This document shows, in pieces, positions 1 through 8,725 of a DNA stretch of 36,278 nucleotides; position 1 is the stretch's first letter; each line of letters begins with the position of its first letter. The position numbers were made by a program, and so were the translations under genes. The notes under the pieces are model-generated. The model saw only the letters and a program-made list of their open reading frames with translations, searched no databases and was not told the origin of the DNA. Source of the DNA: Bryobacter sp. CoA8 C33 (GTDB taxonomy: Bacteria > Acidobacteriota > Terriglobia > Bryobacterales > Bryobacteraceae); assembly GCA_019931185.1 (NCBI GenBank), contig JAINDK010000082.1, positions 1 through 36,278 on the forward strand, written 5' to 3'.

Positions 1-163
1 CCCCACGCCATTCGGATAGGCAAACGATGCAAGTTGATTCGTCGCGTCGTAAGTGTAGGTCGTCGTCCCGGCCGTCCGGTTATCCACGACGCTCGCCAAA
101 CGATTGTTGGCATCGAAGGTATAGCTCACATCCGTGCCATTTGCGTTCGAAGACACCATGCGG
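1..163 (-). pseudogene. RHS/YD-repeat protein fragment, cut by IS3 element
   Basis: The minus strand reads through without a stop from the IS boundary to the window edge. It carries YD-type repeat segments such as YTFDANNRLASV and YTYDATNQLASFAYPNG, which are diagnostic of RHS/YD-repeat proteins (large secreted or toxin-carrying shells). Only about 54 residues are visible, and the 3' part of the gene lies outside the window. The 5' side ends abruptly at the IS3 terminal repeat, and the sequence beyond the IS is unrelated to RHS, so the gene is interrupted or truncated here. Whether a toxin domain follows downstream cannot be seen. Confidence 0.75.
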
Positions 164-185
164 TGGACCCCAACTGTTAGACACC
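164..185 (+). repeat. IS3 terminal inverted repeat, downstream (OrfB) end
   Basis: Begins TGGACCCC with TAGACACC at its inner end. It matches the inverse of 1580-1601 at 18 of 22 positions, with the differences confined to the middle six bases. A further G at 163 and C at 1602 would extend the match by one base pair. Confidence 0.85.
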
Positions 186-325
186 AAGTTATCGATTTTT
201 AGGTGGCAAGGCAGATGGTTTCGGTTAAGGCCAGCTTCGCATACTGCGCGAGGATTGGCTAGAGTAAAAGCGGCGAGCCGGAGGATAGGGCAACGCTGGG
301 AAGCGACCTGAGCGCCGGACTCGCT

Positions 326-418
326 GCTGGCAGGCTCGGGGCTCTTGCGAGCCCTGAGCTTGGCAAAAGCCTGCCAGCGGTAAGGCGTTAAATCCCGGGG
401 TGCGGGGCAGCGCCCCGC
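326..418 (-). terminator. Nested hairpins after the transposase stop codon
   Basis: Two strong structures follow the OrfB stop. The first, 402-418, pairs GCGGGGC with GCCCCGC around a 3-base loop and directly abuts the stop codon (418-420). The second, 326-378, has perfect 11-bp outer arms (GCTGGCAGGCT at 326-336 with its complement at 368-378) enclosing an inner hairpin GGGCTC-TTGC-GAGCCC (339-354). There is no clear T-run on the transcribed strand, so this is not a textbook intrinsic terminator. It may stop or stabilise the transposase mRNA or block read-through into the element. The structure is seen directly; the role is inference. Confidence 0.4.
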
Positions 419-1176
419 TAGCTGGACCGATAGACCGTCGCTGGCGATTGGTAGCTGAGATGTTGATGTGGTCGTTGTTCGTTGTAGTAGCGGAAGTACG
501 TTTGGAGACCACGCCAAAGAGCACCGCCGTCCGGATGATCGAGCAAGTAGACGTGCTCGTATTTGACGCTTCGCCACAACCGTTCGATGAAGACGTTGTC
601 GAGCGCACGACCGCGGCCATCCATGCTGATTTGAATGTTGCGTTCTTTGAGCGGGGCCAGAAAGTTGGCGCTGGTGAACTCGGAGCCCTGATCGGTATTG
701 AAGATCTCCGGCTGAGCCCCAGTCTGGAGTGCTGCGTCGAGAGCCGTGCGGCATAACCGGCTTTCGCGGGTGTTGGACAGCTCCCAACTGAGAACGTAGC
801 GGCTGTGCCAGTCCATAACAGCGGCGAGATAGAAATAGCTGCCCTTCATCCGCACATAGGTGATGTCGCTGCACCAGACTTGATTGCTGCGTACAACGGC
901 GAGACCGCGAAGCAGATAGGGATAGTGCTCGTGGTCCGGTGCCGGTCGGCTGGTGGCGGGCTTGGGGACGATGCCTTGAATGCCCATGACGTCCATCAAG
1001 CGCTGCACTCGTTTCCGGTTGATGGGCTGACCCAGTCGGCGGCTGGCCTCCCAGGCCAGCTTGCGAGAGCCATACCATGGGCACTCGGTATAGATCTCGT
1101 CGAGCTGACGCATCAGGGCCAGGTTGGCGGTCGTTTCCGCCTTCGGCTTCCAGCAATACCAACTGGCGCGTCGCAC
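418..1176 (-). CDS. IS3-family transposase OrfB (DDE catalytic subunit)
   Basis: This is the integrase-core part of the IS3 transposase, which cuts and joins the element ends. The catalytic acids are visible: D in WCSDITYV, D in NTDQGSEF and E in NVFIERLW, with 35 residues between the last two, giving the canonical DD(35)E. An N-terminal HTH_21-like stretch (YGSRKLAWEASRRLG...INRKRVQRLM) precedes it. A GTG at 1176 gives 252 aa, but the same frame stays open upstream to the poly-A tract at 1265-1273 and encodes conserved OrfB sequence there (TREDRRVWIDPHH). The natural product is therefore probably an OrfAB fusion. The frame differs from OrfA by +1/-2 rather than the usual -1, so this copy may be mutated or may depend on slippage at the A9 run. 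Confidence 0.85.
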   Translation of the reverse strand: MRRASWYCWKPKAETTANLALMRQLDEIYTECPWYGSRKLAWEASRRLGQPINRKRVQRLMDVMGIQGIVPKPATSRPAPDHEHYPYLLRGLAVVRSNQVWCSDITYVRMKGSYFYLAAVMDWHSRYVLSWELSNTRESRLCRTALDAALQTGAQPEIFNTDQGSEFTSANFLAPLKERNIQISMDGRGRALDNVFIERLWRSVKYEHVYLLDHPDGGALWRGLQTYFRYYNEQRPHQHLSYQSPATVYRSS

Positions 1177-1246
1177 CTCGAAGGCCCGGCATTGCTCCGC
1201 GATGCTCAGGTCGGAATGATGAGGGTCGATCCATACTCGTCGGTCT

Positions 1247-1537
1247 TCACGCGTCCAGGCCTGATTTTTTTTTGATCAAGTCCAACTCCATGGTGAGTTG
1301 GCCGATCTTGGCCAAGTAGGACTCCTCGCGCTGCGCCGAACTCCGGTCCGGCAGGTCGCTCGCCGATCCGAAGAAATCTGGCAAATTGTCCAGAACCTGG
1401 TTTTTCCAATGGCTCACAAGGTTGGGATGTACACCGTGTTCCAAGCCCAATTCTCGGATCGTCTTGCGCCCCTCAATGGCTGCTAGCGCCACCTTCGCTT
1501 TGAAGATGGCACTGTGTTCTCTTCGCTTTCTTGGCAT
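1247..1537 (-). CDS. IS3-family transposase OrfA (HTH subunit)
   Basis: A 96-aa protein starting MPRKRREHSAIFKAKVALAA with the HTH_Tnp_1 pattern (TIRELGLEHGVHPNLVSHWK) that binds the IS ends. A leucine-zipper-like segment near the C-terminus (YLAKIGQLTMELDLIKKK) is where IS3 OrfA normally dimerises. The last codons run through a minus-strand tract of nine A residues (plus-strand T at 1265-1273) and stop at 1247 within the beginning of OrfB. Its promoter would lie between 1538 and the terminal repeat. Confidence 0.85.
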   Translation of the reverse strand: MPRKRREHSAIFKAKVALAAIEGRKTIRELGLEHGVHPNLVSHWKNQVLDNLPDFFGSASDLPDRSSAQREESYLAKIGQLTMELDLIKKKSGLDA

Positions 1538-1579
1538 TGACTTCGCCTCCTTTGGCGCTGTCTGCCTTCACCTTAGCAA

Positions 1580-1601
1580 GGTGTCTAAAAAACGGGGTCC
1601 A
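1580..1601 (-). repeat. IS3 terminal inverted repeat, upstream (OrfA) end
   Basis: Read on the minus strand this begins TGGACCCC and contains TAGACACC, mirroring 164-185. It lies 42 bp upstream of the OrfA start, where the IS promoter would be expected. Confidence 0.85.
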
Positions 1602-1604
1602 CTT

Positions 1605-1663
1605 CAAAAGCGAATCATTATGCGGGTCCCCAATCCCGCTCCGGCCTAATTTGGACAGGAGTG
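1605..1663 (+). repeat. 59-bp dispersed repeat, copy 1
   Basis: This stretch matches 23592-23650 at 53 of 59 positions in the same orientation. The shared core includes CGGGTCCCCAATCC and TTGGACAGGAGTG. The match begins 3 bases outside the IS3 end and stops just where sequence related to the receptor gene begins. It may be the terminal part of another mobile element that was joined to the receptor gene before or during the IS3 event. Its nature is unknown. Confidence 0.7.
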
Positions 1664-4248
1664 GTTACGGGCAGTCCCGTGCCAACACTGCCGACAAGGA
1701 GGTGTCAGTCGCTGCCAGCAAGGCCGCACCCACCAATGAAGCTACGGTCCCGAATGCGACGAGAACCCAGTTGAACTTATTGGGACAGACGGACAGTGCG
1801 GCGGGAGAGTCGCGGCGGAACGAGAACATACAGTTCAACCTGATTGATAACAACGCGTTGAAGGAGTTGAACACGCGGCTGGGGGTGACGGCGACGTTTG
1901 TGAGTGTGTTCGAGGTGAACCGGAATTACTTTGGCGCGGAATATGGGACGCCGCCGACGACACCGCATCCGCTGATGACGGCGATGCGGAACGCCTGGCA
2001 CGGGAATGTGCACTACACGCACCAGAACTCGATTCTGACGGCGCGGGCGTTCTTTCAGGTGGGCGGCGTGAAGCCGGCGCGGGAAAACGACTATGGGTTC
2101 AATGTGGGCGGGCCGGTGTGGCGCAAGGGGTCGTTGCAGGTGGAGGGGAGCCAGAAGAAGGTGAGGGGGCAGGTGAATGGCAATGTGCTGGTGCCGCGGG
2201 CCAATGAGAGGACGCCGCTGGCGACAGACCCGGCGGTGCGGCGATTTGTGCGGCAGATTCTCGACCTGTACCCGGAGGGCACGCCGAACCGGACGGACAT
2301 CGACCCACGGATGATGAATACGAATGCGCCGCAGACGATCGATAATGATTCGCTGGCCGGGCGGCTCGACCAGCGGCTGGGGAGCCGGGACACGCTGGTG
2401 GCGCGGCACGCGTTCCTGACGCAACGGGTGAAGGCGTTTCAGTTTGTGAAAGGGCAGAATCCGGATACGACGACGATGTCGCACAATTCGAACCTGACGT
2501 GGAACCGGGCGTGGTCGGCGGCGACGGTGACGAGCTTTGCAATGGGGTTTGAGCGGGTGCATACGCTGATCGTGCCGGAGAAGAATAACCTGGGGCCGCA
2601 GATCGTGGTGTCCAATGCGTTGACGGCGATTAACCCGCAGAATTCCGTACCGATCGACCGGGTGGAGAACAAGTTTCGCTATTCGGGGAACTGGCGGCAG
2701 GTGCGGGGGCGGCATCAGTTGACGGCGGGGTTTCTCGTGATGCGGCGGCAGTTCAACGGCTATGAGGGAGATGCGCAGTTGGGGGGGCTGCAATTTAACA
2801 ACAATCTGGGTAATGATGCGATCACGAATTTGCGGCTGGGTTTGCCGCTGTTCTACTACACGTCGATTGCGATTTTGCCTTTGCAGCGGGGCTTTCGGAA
2901 CTGGGATAGCTTCTTCCATGCCGGGGATGTGTGGCAGGCGCACCGGAAGTTGACGGTGAGCTATGGCTTGAACTGGCGGCCGATTACGAGACCGGTGGAG
3001 GTGAACCGGCTGAATGATGTGGGTTCGCCGTCGGACTTGAACAATGTGGGGCCATCGCTTGGGCTGGCGTGGCGGCCGAGGGAGGACGCGCGCTGGGGCG
3101 TGGTGCGAGTGGCTTACGGGATGCATTACGGGGAGGTGTTTCCGGTGACCTATCAGTCGGTGCGCTTCAATGCGCCGAACAACATCAAGCTGGTGATACC
3201 GGATCCGGAGATATTGAACCCCTTGTCGAAGCTGCCGGCGGATATTACGAAGGCGGGGCGGACGGTGTTCTATGAGTTTGCCAAGGATCTGGCGACACCG
3301 TATTCGCATCAATACAACCTGAAGTGGGAAGTGCCGGTGGCGAAGGCGCTGCGGGTGGATGCCGGGTATGTGGGGTCGCGGGCCTCGAAGCTGTTGCAGC
3401 GGTGGTATCTGAACCGGGCGCGGCAATTGCCGGGGATTGTACCGAGCTCGGGCAACATCGATGCGCGGCGGCCGGTTGATCAGTTTGCCGATATACGGTA
3501 TACGACCAGTTCGAGCCGCGGTTACTATGACGCGATGAAGTTGGGGCTGATCGTACCGCGGTGGCGGGGGCTGTCTTTGGAGAGTGCGTACACGTGGTCA
3601 AAGTCGATGGACCTGGGGTCGAGCTACACGAATACGGCCTATGACGTGGATGGCACCAACAACCGGAGCCAGACTGAATTTGAGACGCATAAAGATCTGA
3701 AGGGGCGGAGTGATTTTGATCAGCCGCATGCATACCTGTCGCGGGGCACGTGTACTCTTCCGTGGGGTGGGCGGAAGTGGGGGAGGTGGTCGCTGAATGG
3801 GGTGTTTTTGGCGAAGGTAGGTACGCCCTTTAACCTGAAGACGGGGAGTGATGCGCCGGGCTTCGGGAATGTGGATGGGATCCTGTCGGACCGGCCGAAT
3901 GTGCTCGACCCGAGCGTGTTGGGCCGAACGGTGGGGCACCCGGACATCTCGCGGCGGCAGTTGCCGCGGAGTGCGTTTGGCTTCATTCCGTTGGGTGAGT
4001 TACGGGGCAACCTGGGGCGGAATGTGTTTCGCCGCGGTGGGATCCGCAATCTGAACGCGAGTGTGGCGAGCGACTGGACGCTGAAAGGGGATGTTCGGCT
4101 GAATTTTCGGGCGGAGTCGATCAATTTAACGAATACGGCGCAGTTTGCCGAGCCGGGGACGGCGCTGACGGACCCGAACTTCGGGGTGATCACGAATACG
4201 CTGAATGATGGACGGGCGTTTCGGTTTCAGTTGCGGCTGAGTTTTTAG
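1664..4248 (+). pseudogene. TonB-receptor-like outer-membrane barrel protein, lacking its signal peptide
   Basis: Upstream paralogue of the intact gene at 4286-6898. From NATRTQLNLLGQ (codon at 1753) to the terminal FRFQLRLSF the two proteins align almost without gaps and are mostly identical. The barrel part has no internal stop and keeps the C-terminal Phe used for BAM-dependent assembly. The signal peptide is missing: the intact paralogue has a hydrophobic start about 39 residues before the shared NATRTQ, but here that position is occupied by the 59-bp repeat and the IS3 end. The open frame does run back to an ATG at 1531, but those residues are antisense IS3 and repeat sequence. Export is therefore unlikely and it is scored as a 5'-truncated pseudogene. 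A fusion promoter from the IS remains possible. Confidence 0.75.
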
Positions 4249-4285
4249 CCACCACGCTGTTTTGCGTTAACATAAAGTTTCTGTA

Positions 4286-6898
4286 ATGCGCCTGATTGCT
4301 CTGTTGCTCCTGGCGTGGGTCTGTTGTGCGCAGACAAGCGCGAGTGCCCCGAGCAAGGAACCAGCAGCCCCCGCCCCGCCAAATTCTGAAACCGCCGCCC
4401 CCAATGCGACACGAACCCAACTGAATCTTCTGGGGCAGACGGACAGCGCGGCGGGCGAGTCGCGGCGGAACGAGAACATCCAGTTCAACCTGATTGATAA
4501 CAACGCGTTGAAGGAGTTGAACACGCGGCTGGGGGTGACGGCGACCTTTGTGAGTGTGTTCGAGGTGAACCGGAACTACTTTGGGGCCGAGTATGGAACA
4601 CCGCCGACAACGCCGCACCCGTTGATGACGGCGCTGCGGAACGCCTGGCACGGGAATGTGTACTACACGCACCAGAACTCGATTCTGGCGGCGCGTGCGT
4701 TTTTTCAGGTGGGGGGAGTGAAGCCGGCGCGGGAAAACGACTATGGCTTCAATGTGGGCGGGCCGGTGTGGCGCAAGGGTTCGCTGCAAGTGGAGGGAAG
4801 CCAGAAAAAACTGCGGGGCCAAGTGAACGGCAATGTATTGGTGCCGCGGCCGGGCGAGAGGACGCCGCTCGCGACGGACCCGGCGGTGCGGCGCTATGTG
4901 CAGCAGATTCTCGATCTCTATCCGGCGGAGACGCCGAACCGGCCGGACATTGATCCGCGGATGCTGAATACGAATTCGCCGCAGGCGATCAACAACGATT
5001 CGCTGGCCGGGCGGCTCGACCAGAGTCTGGGGAGCCGGGACACGCTGGTGGCGCGGCATGCATTTTTGACGCAGCGGGTGAAGGCGTTCCAGTTGGTGAA
5101 GGGGCAAAACCCGGACACCTCGACGATGTCGCATACTTCGAACCTGACGTGGAACCGGGCGTGGTCGGCGACGACGGTGACGAGCTTCGCGGTGGGATTC
5201 GAGCGGGTGCACACGCTGATCGTGCCGGAGAAGAATAACCTGGGGCCGCAGATTTTTATCTCGAATGCACTGACGGCGATCAACCCGCAGAATGCCGTGC
5301 CGATCGACCGGGTGGAGAACAAGTTTCGCTATTCGGGGAATTGGCGGCAGGTGCGGGGGCGGCATCAGTTGACGGCGGGATTCGCGCTGCTGCGGCGGCA
5401 GTTGAACGGCTACGAGGGGGACTCTCAGTTGGGGGCGATACAGTTCAACAACAATCTGGGCAACGATGCGATCACGAATTTGCGGCTGGGCTTGCCGATT
5501 TTTTACTACACCTCGATTGCGATTCTGCCGCTCGAGAGAGGCTTTCGCAATTGGGACAACTTTTTCTATGCCGGGGATGTGTGGCAGGCGCACCGGAAGC
5601 TAACCATCAGCTACGGAGTGAGCTGGCGGCCGATTACCAGACCCATGGAGGTGAACCGGCTCAATGATGTCGGCTATCCGTCGGATTGGAACAATGTGGG
5701 TCCGTCACTCGGGCTGGCGTGGCGGCCGAGGGAGGACGCGCGCTGGGGCGTGGTGCGGCTGGCCTACGGGATGCATCACGGGGAAATCTTTCCGGTGACT
5801 TTTCAGTCGATCCGCTTCAATGCGCCGAATAACATCAAGCTGGTGATACCGGATCCGGATCTGCTGAACCCACTGTCGAAGCTGCCGGCGGACATCTCGA
5901 AGGCGGGACGGACAGTGTTGTACGCCTTTGCCAAGGATCTGGCGACGCCCTATGCGCACCAGTACAACCTGAAGTGGGAAGTGCCGGTGGGGAAGGTGTT
6001 GCGCGTGGAGGCAGGCTATATCGGCTCGCGGGCCTCGAAGCTGTTGCAGCGCTGGTATCTGAACCGGGCGCGGCAGGCGCCCGGGCTGGCGCCGACGTCC
6101 GGCAATATCGACGCGCGGCGGCCGTTGGCGCAATATGCCGACATACGGTACACGACGAGTTCGAGCCGCGGCTATTACGATGCGATGAAGCTCGGTTTGG
6201 TTGTGCCGCGGTGGCGTGGCATTTCCCTCGAGAGTGCCTATACCTGGTCGAAGGCGATGGATTTGGGCTCAAGCTACACGAACACGGCCTATGACCAGGA
6301 CGGGTTCAACAACCGCAGCCAGACCGACGATGAGACGCACAAGGATCTGAAGGGCCGGAGTGATTTCGACCAGCCGCACGCGCTTCTGGCGCGAGGTACT
6401 TATGCGCTGCCGTGGGGGGGGCGCAAGTGGGGCAGATGGTCGATCAACGGCGTGTTTCTGGGCAAGGTCGGCACGCCCTTCAACTTGAAGACGGGCAGTG
6501 ATGCGCCGGGCTTCGGTAATGTGGACGGAATCTCGGGAGACCGGCCGAACCTGCTCGACCCGAGCATCCTCGGCAATACGGTGGGGCATCCGGACCGGTC
6601 GCGGCAGCAGTTGCCGCGGAGTGCGTTTGCCTACATTCCGGTGGGGCAGATGACGGGCAATCTGGGGCGCAACGTGTTTCGCCGCGGCGGTATCCGCAAT
6701 CTGAATGCGAGCGTGGCGAGCGACTGGACGCTCAAAGGGGATTTGCGGTTGAACTTCCGCGCCGAGTCGATCAATCTGACGAACACGGCACAATTCGCCG
6801 AGCCGGGCAGTTCGCTGACAGACCCGAATTTTGGCGTGATCACGAACACGCTGAACGACGGGCGGGCGCTGCGGTTTCAGTTGCGGCTGAGTTTTTAG
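4286..6898 (+). CDS. TonB-dependent-receptor-like outer-membrane beta-barrel protein
   Basis: An 870-aa protein with a clear signal peptide (MRLIALLLLAWVCCAQ), a short Ala/Pro-rich linker, then a long barrel rich in alternating aromatic/polar strands. Motifs such as YGFNVGGPVWRKGSLQ and the final LRFQLRLSF with terminal Phe are typical of the large Oar/SusC-like receptors of acidobacteria. It lacks the N-terminal carboxypeptidase-regulatory domain common in that group, and I see no TonB box or obvious plug signature, so the ligand and energy coupling are unknown. It starts 37 bp after the stop of its near-identical upstream paralogue, a tandem duplication. Its stop overlaps the stop of the convergent vWA gene by 4 bp. 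A role in importing polymer breakdown products is inference. Confidence 0.75.
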   Translation: MRLIALLLLAWVCCAQTSASAPSKEPAAPAPPNSETAAPNATRTQLNLLGQTDSAAGESRRNENIQFNLIDNNALKELNTRLGVTATFVSVFEVNRNYFGAEYGTPPTTPHPLMTALRNAWHGNVYYTHQNSILAARAFFQVGGVKPARENDYGFNVGGPVWRKGSLQVEGSQKKLRGQVNGNVLVPRPGERTPLATDPAVRRYVQQILDLYPAETPNRPDIDPRMLNTNSPQAINNDSLAGRLDQSLGSRDTLVARHAFLTQRVKAFQLVKGQNPDTSTMSHTSNLTWNRAWSATTVTSFAVGFERVHTLIVPEKNNLGPQIFISNALTAINPQNAVPIDRVENKFRYSGNWRQVRGRHQLTAGFALLRRQLNGYEGDSQLGAIQFNNNLGNDAITNLRLGLPIFYYTSIAILPLERGFRNWDNFFYAGDVWQAHRKLTISYGVSWRPITRPMEVNRLNDVGYPSDWNNVGPSLGLAWRPREDARWGVVRLAYGMHHGEIFPVTFQSIRFNAPNNIKLVIPDPDLLNPLSKLPADISKAGRTVLYAFAKDLATPYAHQYNLKWEVPVGKVLRVEAGYIGSRASKLLQRWYLNRARQAPGLAPTSGNIDARRPLAQYADIRYTTSSSRGYYDAMKLGLVVPRWRGISLESAYTWSKAMDLGSSYTNTAYDQDGFNNRSQTDDETHKDLKGRSDFDQPHALLARGTYALPWGGRKWGRWSINGVFLGKVGTPFNLKTGSDAPGFGNVDGISGDRPNLLDPSILGNTVGHPDRSRQQLPRSAFAYIPVGQMTGNLGRNVFRRGGIRNLNASVASDWTLKGDLRLNFRAESINLTNTAQFAEPGSSLTDPNFGVITNTLNDGRALRFQLRLSF

Positions 6899-8190
6899 AG
6901 GTCGCGGACCTGCTGGCCGAGGCCGGGGCGGGCCGTGACGCGGGTGTCTTTTTCGCCGCGGCGGGAGTGGAAGGCCGACAGAGTTAGTTCCTTGCGTCGG
7001 CGTTCGTCCCAGTGACGGTGGGCGGATTGGTGGAGGTGTGTCAGATTTTCGAGAAACGCTTCGCCCCCAGGCAGGCCGTCGACGTAGCGGCGGAACCCTT
7101 GGAGTTCATTGCGGAGCAGGGTGCTGATTTCCTCGAATTCACCGCGGCGATTGAGATCGACGGCCCGCTCGATGAGCGAGTTCTGCCAGGTTTCAGCGAC
7201 GCGCAATGAGGTGGGGATATCGCGGGGCTGGGCGCGATTGTCCTTGCTGGAGGCGAAGGTGAGCGACAGGGGTGGGGAATCGAGCGTTTGCTTTCGTCCT
7301 TCGTGGCCGGTCCAGGAGAGGCGGAGCGAAAACGGCAGCGATTCTCCAGGCAGGCCCGGGGGGAGTTTGAGCAGGAAGATGCAGTCCCGCTGGCGGGTGT
7401 GGGGCAGGAGACCGAGTTGGGCACGGAGGCGGCCGAGCGTGAGGCGGGAGGGGAAGTTGGAGAGGCATTCGGCCTCGACATCGGGGGGCGTGGTGAGGGT
7501 GAGTTCGAGGTCGCGGGCGGCGGTGAAAAGCAGGTCGGTGAGTTCAGCGGAGACGACTTCGAGAATTTCGTGGGTGTACTGAGCGTCGTGGAGGCGGCCG
7601 CCTCCCTGCTCGGCAATGGGCTTGAGCTGGGTTTGCGCATAGCCTTCGCCGATGCCGATGGCGGAGGAAGTGAGGCCGCGGGCGCGGAGTTCGGCGGCGT
7701 GTTGGCCGAGCGCGTCGGGGTTGAGTTCGCCTTGGTTGGCCTGGCCATCGGAGAGGACGAGGATGTGGTGGTGATGAGCGGGGAAAGACTCCATGGCACT
7801 GGCGGCGCAGCGGGCCGCCGAGAGCCAGCCGTGGCTGAGGTTGGTTTGCGAGGTGGCCTCGAGGCGGCGGAGTGAATCGAGGATGAGCGCGCGGTTGGCC
7901 CCGGTGAGGGGCAGGGCATTGGCAAGGATCGTGACGTCGCTATTGAAGGCGGCCAGGGAGAAGATGTCATCGGGGCCGAGAAGGTCGAGCACGCGCGTGA
8001 TGGCCGTCTTGGCGGTGGACAGCGAAGGGCCCTGCATGGAGCCGGAGTTATCGAGGGCGATGGCGAGATTGCGCGGGGTGGGGGTGGTGTTGTCCGGCGC
8101 GGGGGGAGCGCTGATAAGGGCGCGGAGATAGCGTACGGAGCCACCGCGGCCCCAGGCGAGAGAGCGGTCGAGAGAGAGGTCAATTTTCAT
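6895..8190 (-). CDS. von Willebrand factor A domain protein
   Basis: A 431-aa cytoplasmic-looking protein without signal peptide or membrane segment. The vWA domain (about residues 40-215) has the metal-ion-dependent adhesion site DNSGS (D47, S49, S51), a conserved Thr region and the LVLSDGQANQGELN strand. The rest is a mainly beta region (LELTLTTPPDVEAECLSNFP...) and a helical C-terminus. vWA proteins usually act as metal-dependent protein-interaction modules; no enzymatic motif is present. The ATG (8188-8190) lies inside the end of the upstream MerR gene, an 11-bp overlap implying translational coupling, so the two probably work together. Larger open frames that extend upstream on this strand are out-of-frame artefacts over merR. 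Confidence 0.8.
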   Translation of the reverse strand: MKIDLSLDRSLAWGRGGSVRYLRALISAPPAPDNTTPTPRNLAIALDNSGSMQGPSLSTAKTAITRVLDLLGPDDIFSLAAFNSDVTILANALPLTGANRALILDSLRRLEATSQTNLSHGWLSAARCAASAMESFPAHHHHILVLSDGQANQGELNPDALGQHAAELRARGLTSSAIGIGEGYAQTQLKPIAEQGGGRLHDAQYTHEILEVVSAELTDLLFTAARDLELTLTTPPDVEAECLSNFPSRLTLGRLRAQLGLLPHTRQRDCIFLLKLPPGLPGESLPFSLRLSWTGHEGRKQTLDSPPLSLTFASSKDNRAQPRDIPTSLRVAETWQNSLIERAVDLNRRGEFEEISTLLRNELQGFRRYVDGLPGGEAFLENLTHLHQSAHRHWDERRRKELTLSAFHSRRGEKDTRVTARPGLGQQVRDL

Positions 8191-8725
8191 GGGATGGTTC
8201 TCCGGGTGGTTGGGATAGTTGCTTGCGCAGGAGTTCGGCCATCTGGTCGAGCAGGCGCAGGTATTCCGCGGTGGCCGGGCCCTTCCAGATGAGTTCGAGG
8301 TCGGGGGTGACCTCGAGGTGGAGACGGGATTCGGCGCGGGGGCGGCCGCGCGACAGCAGCGGCTGCGGTTTTGTTTCCGGATTGCCTCCGAGGATGGAAT
8401 CGAGGTAGGCGAGGGCGGAGGATTTCGGGTTGGGATGAGACAGGGTGGCCGAGGCGCGGGCGAGATCGCCGGCGTTGAGCAGGGCGAGCCGGTGCCGGAT
8501 TTCGCGCAAGCTGAGATTTTCGCGTTCGCGGAAGTCGCGGATGAGGATGAGGCGCTGGCGGTCGGAATCGGAGTAGCGGGCGCCGCGGCCGTGCGAGGAG
8601 GGGCCGGCCAGCAGGCCGTTTTCGATGTAGTTGCGGATCGTGCGGGGCTGCAGGCCGGTGAGTTCGGCGAGTTCCATGAGCGAGTAGGTAAGATCCGCGG
8701 CCACGAGACCAGTGTAAGAAAACAT
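8180..8725 (-). CDS. MerR-family transcriptional regulator
   Basis: About 181 aa. The N-terminal winged HTH is clear: YSLMELAELTGLQPRTIRNYIENGLL followed by an RYSDSDRQRL helix and the dimerisation helix region. The C-terminal part (about 85-181) is an unassigned effector region ending in a helical segment (TAEYLRLLDQMAELLRKQL); no Cys metal site is visible, so it is not a metal-sensing MerR. The start is uncertain: ATG at 8725 overlaps the palindrome at 8724-8745, and GTG at 8704 would give 174 aa and still keep the whole HTH. It is translationally coupled to the vWA gene and divergent from sbcD, so it is the obvious candidate to control both directions. Confidence 0.8.
   Translation of the reverse strand: MFSYTGLVAADLTYSLMELAELTGLQPRTIRNYIENGLLAGPSSHGRGARYSDSDRQRLILIRDFRERENLSLREIRHRLALLNAGDLARASATLSHPNPKSSALAYLDSILGGNPETKPQPLLSRGRPRAESRLHLEVTPDLELIWKGPATAEYLRLLDQMAELLRKQLSQPPGEPSHEN

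Larger units (their letters stand above)
164..1601 (-). mobile_element. IS3-family insertion sequence (about 1.44 kb)
   Basis: The ends are inverted repeats beginning TGGACCCC and carrying TAGACACC at the same offset, 18 of 22 bases matching (164-185 and 1580-1601). They enclose an OrfA/OrfB pair on the minus strand with an HTH OrfA and a DDE OrfB. The size and TG-type ends fit IS3. The bases next to the two ends differ (CGG on the left, CTT on the right), and moving the boundary outward by one base does not create a direct repeat. No target-site duplication is therefore visible. The two flanks belong to different genes (RHS and an outer-membrane receptor), which suggests that recombination or deletion at the IS brought them together. 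Confidence 0.9.

Noticed and set aside
1777-3426. 549-codon open frame antisense to the first receptor gene (and a 467-codon one at 4190-5593)
   Set aside because: The translation is Arg/His/Pro/Gln-rich low-complexity, as expected when G-ending codons are read from the opposite strand. The receptor paralogues are conserved in the sense frame.
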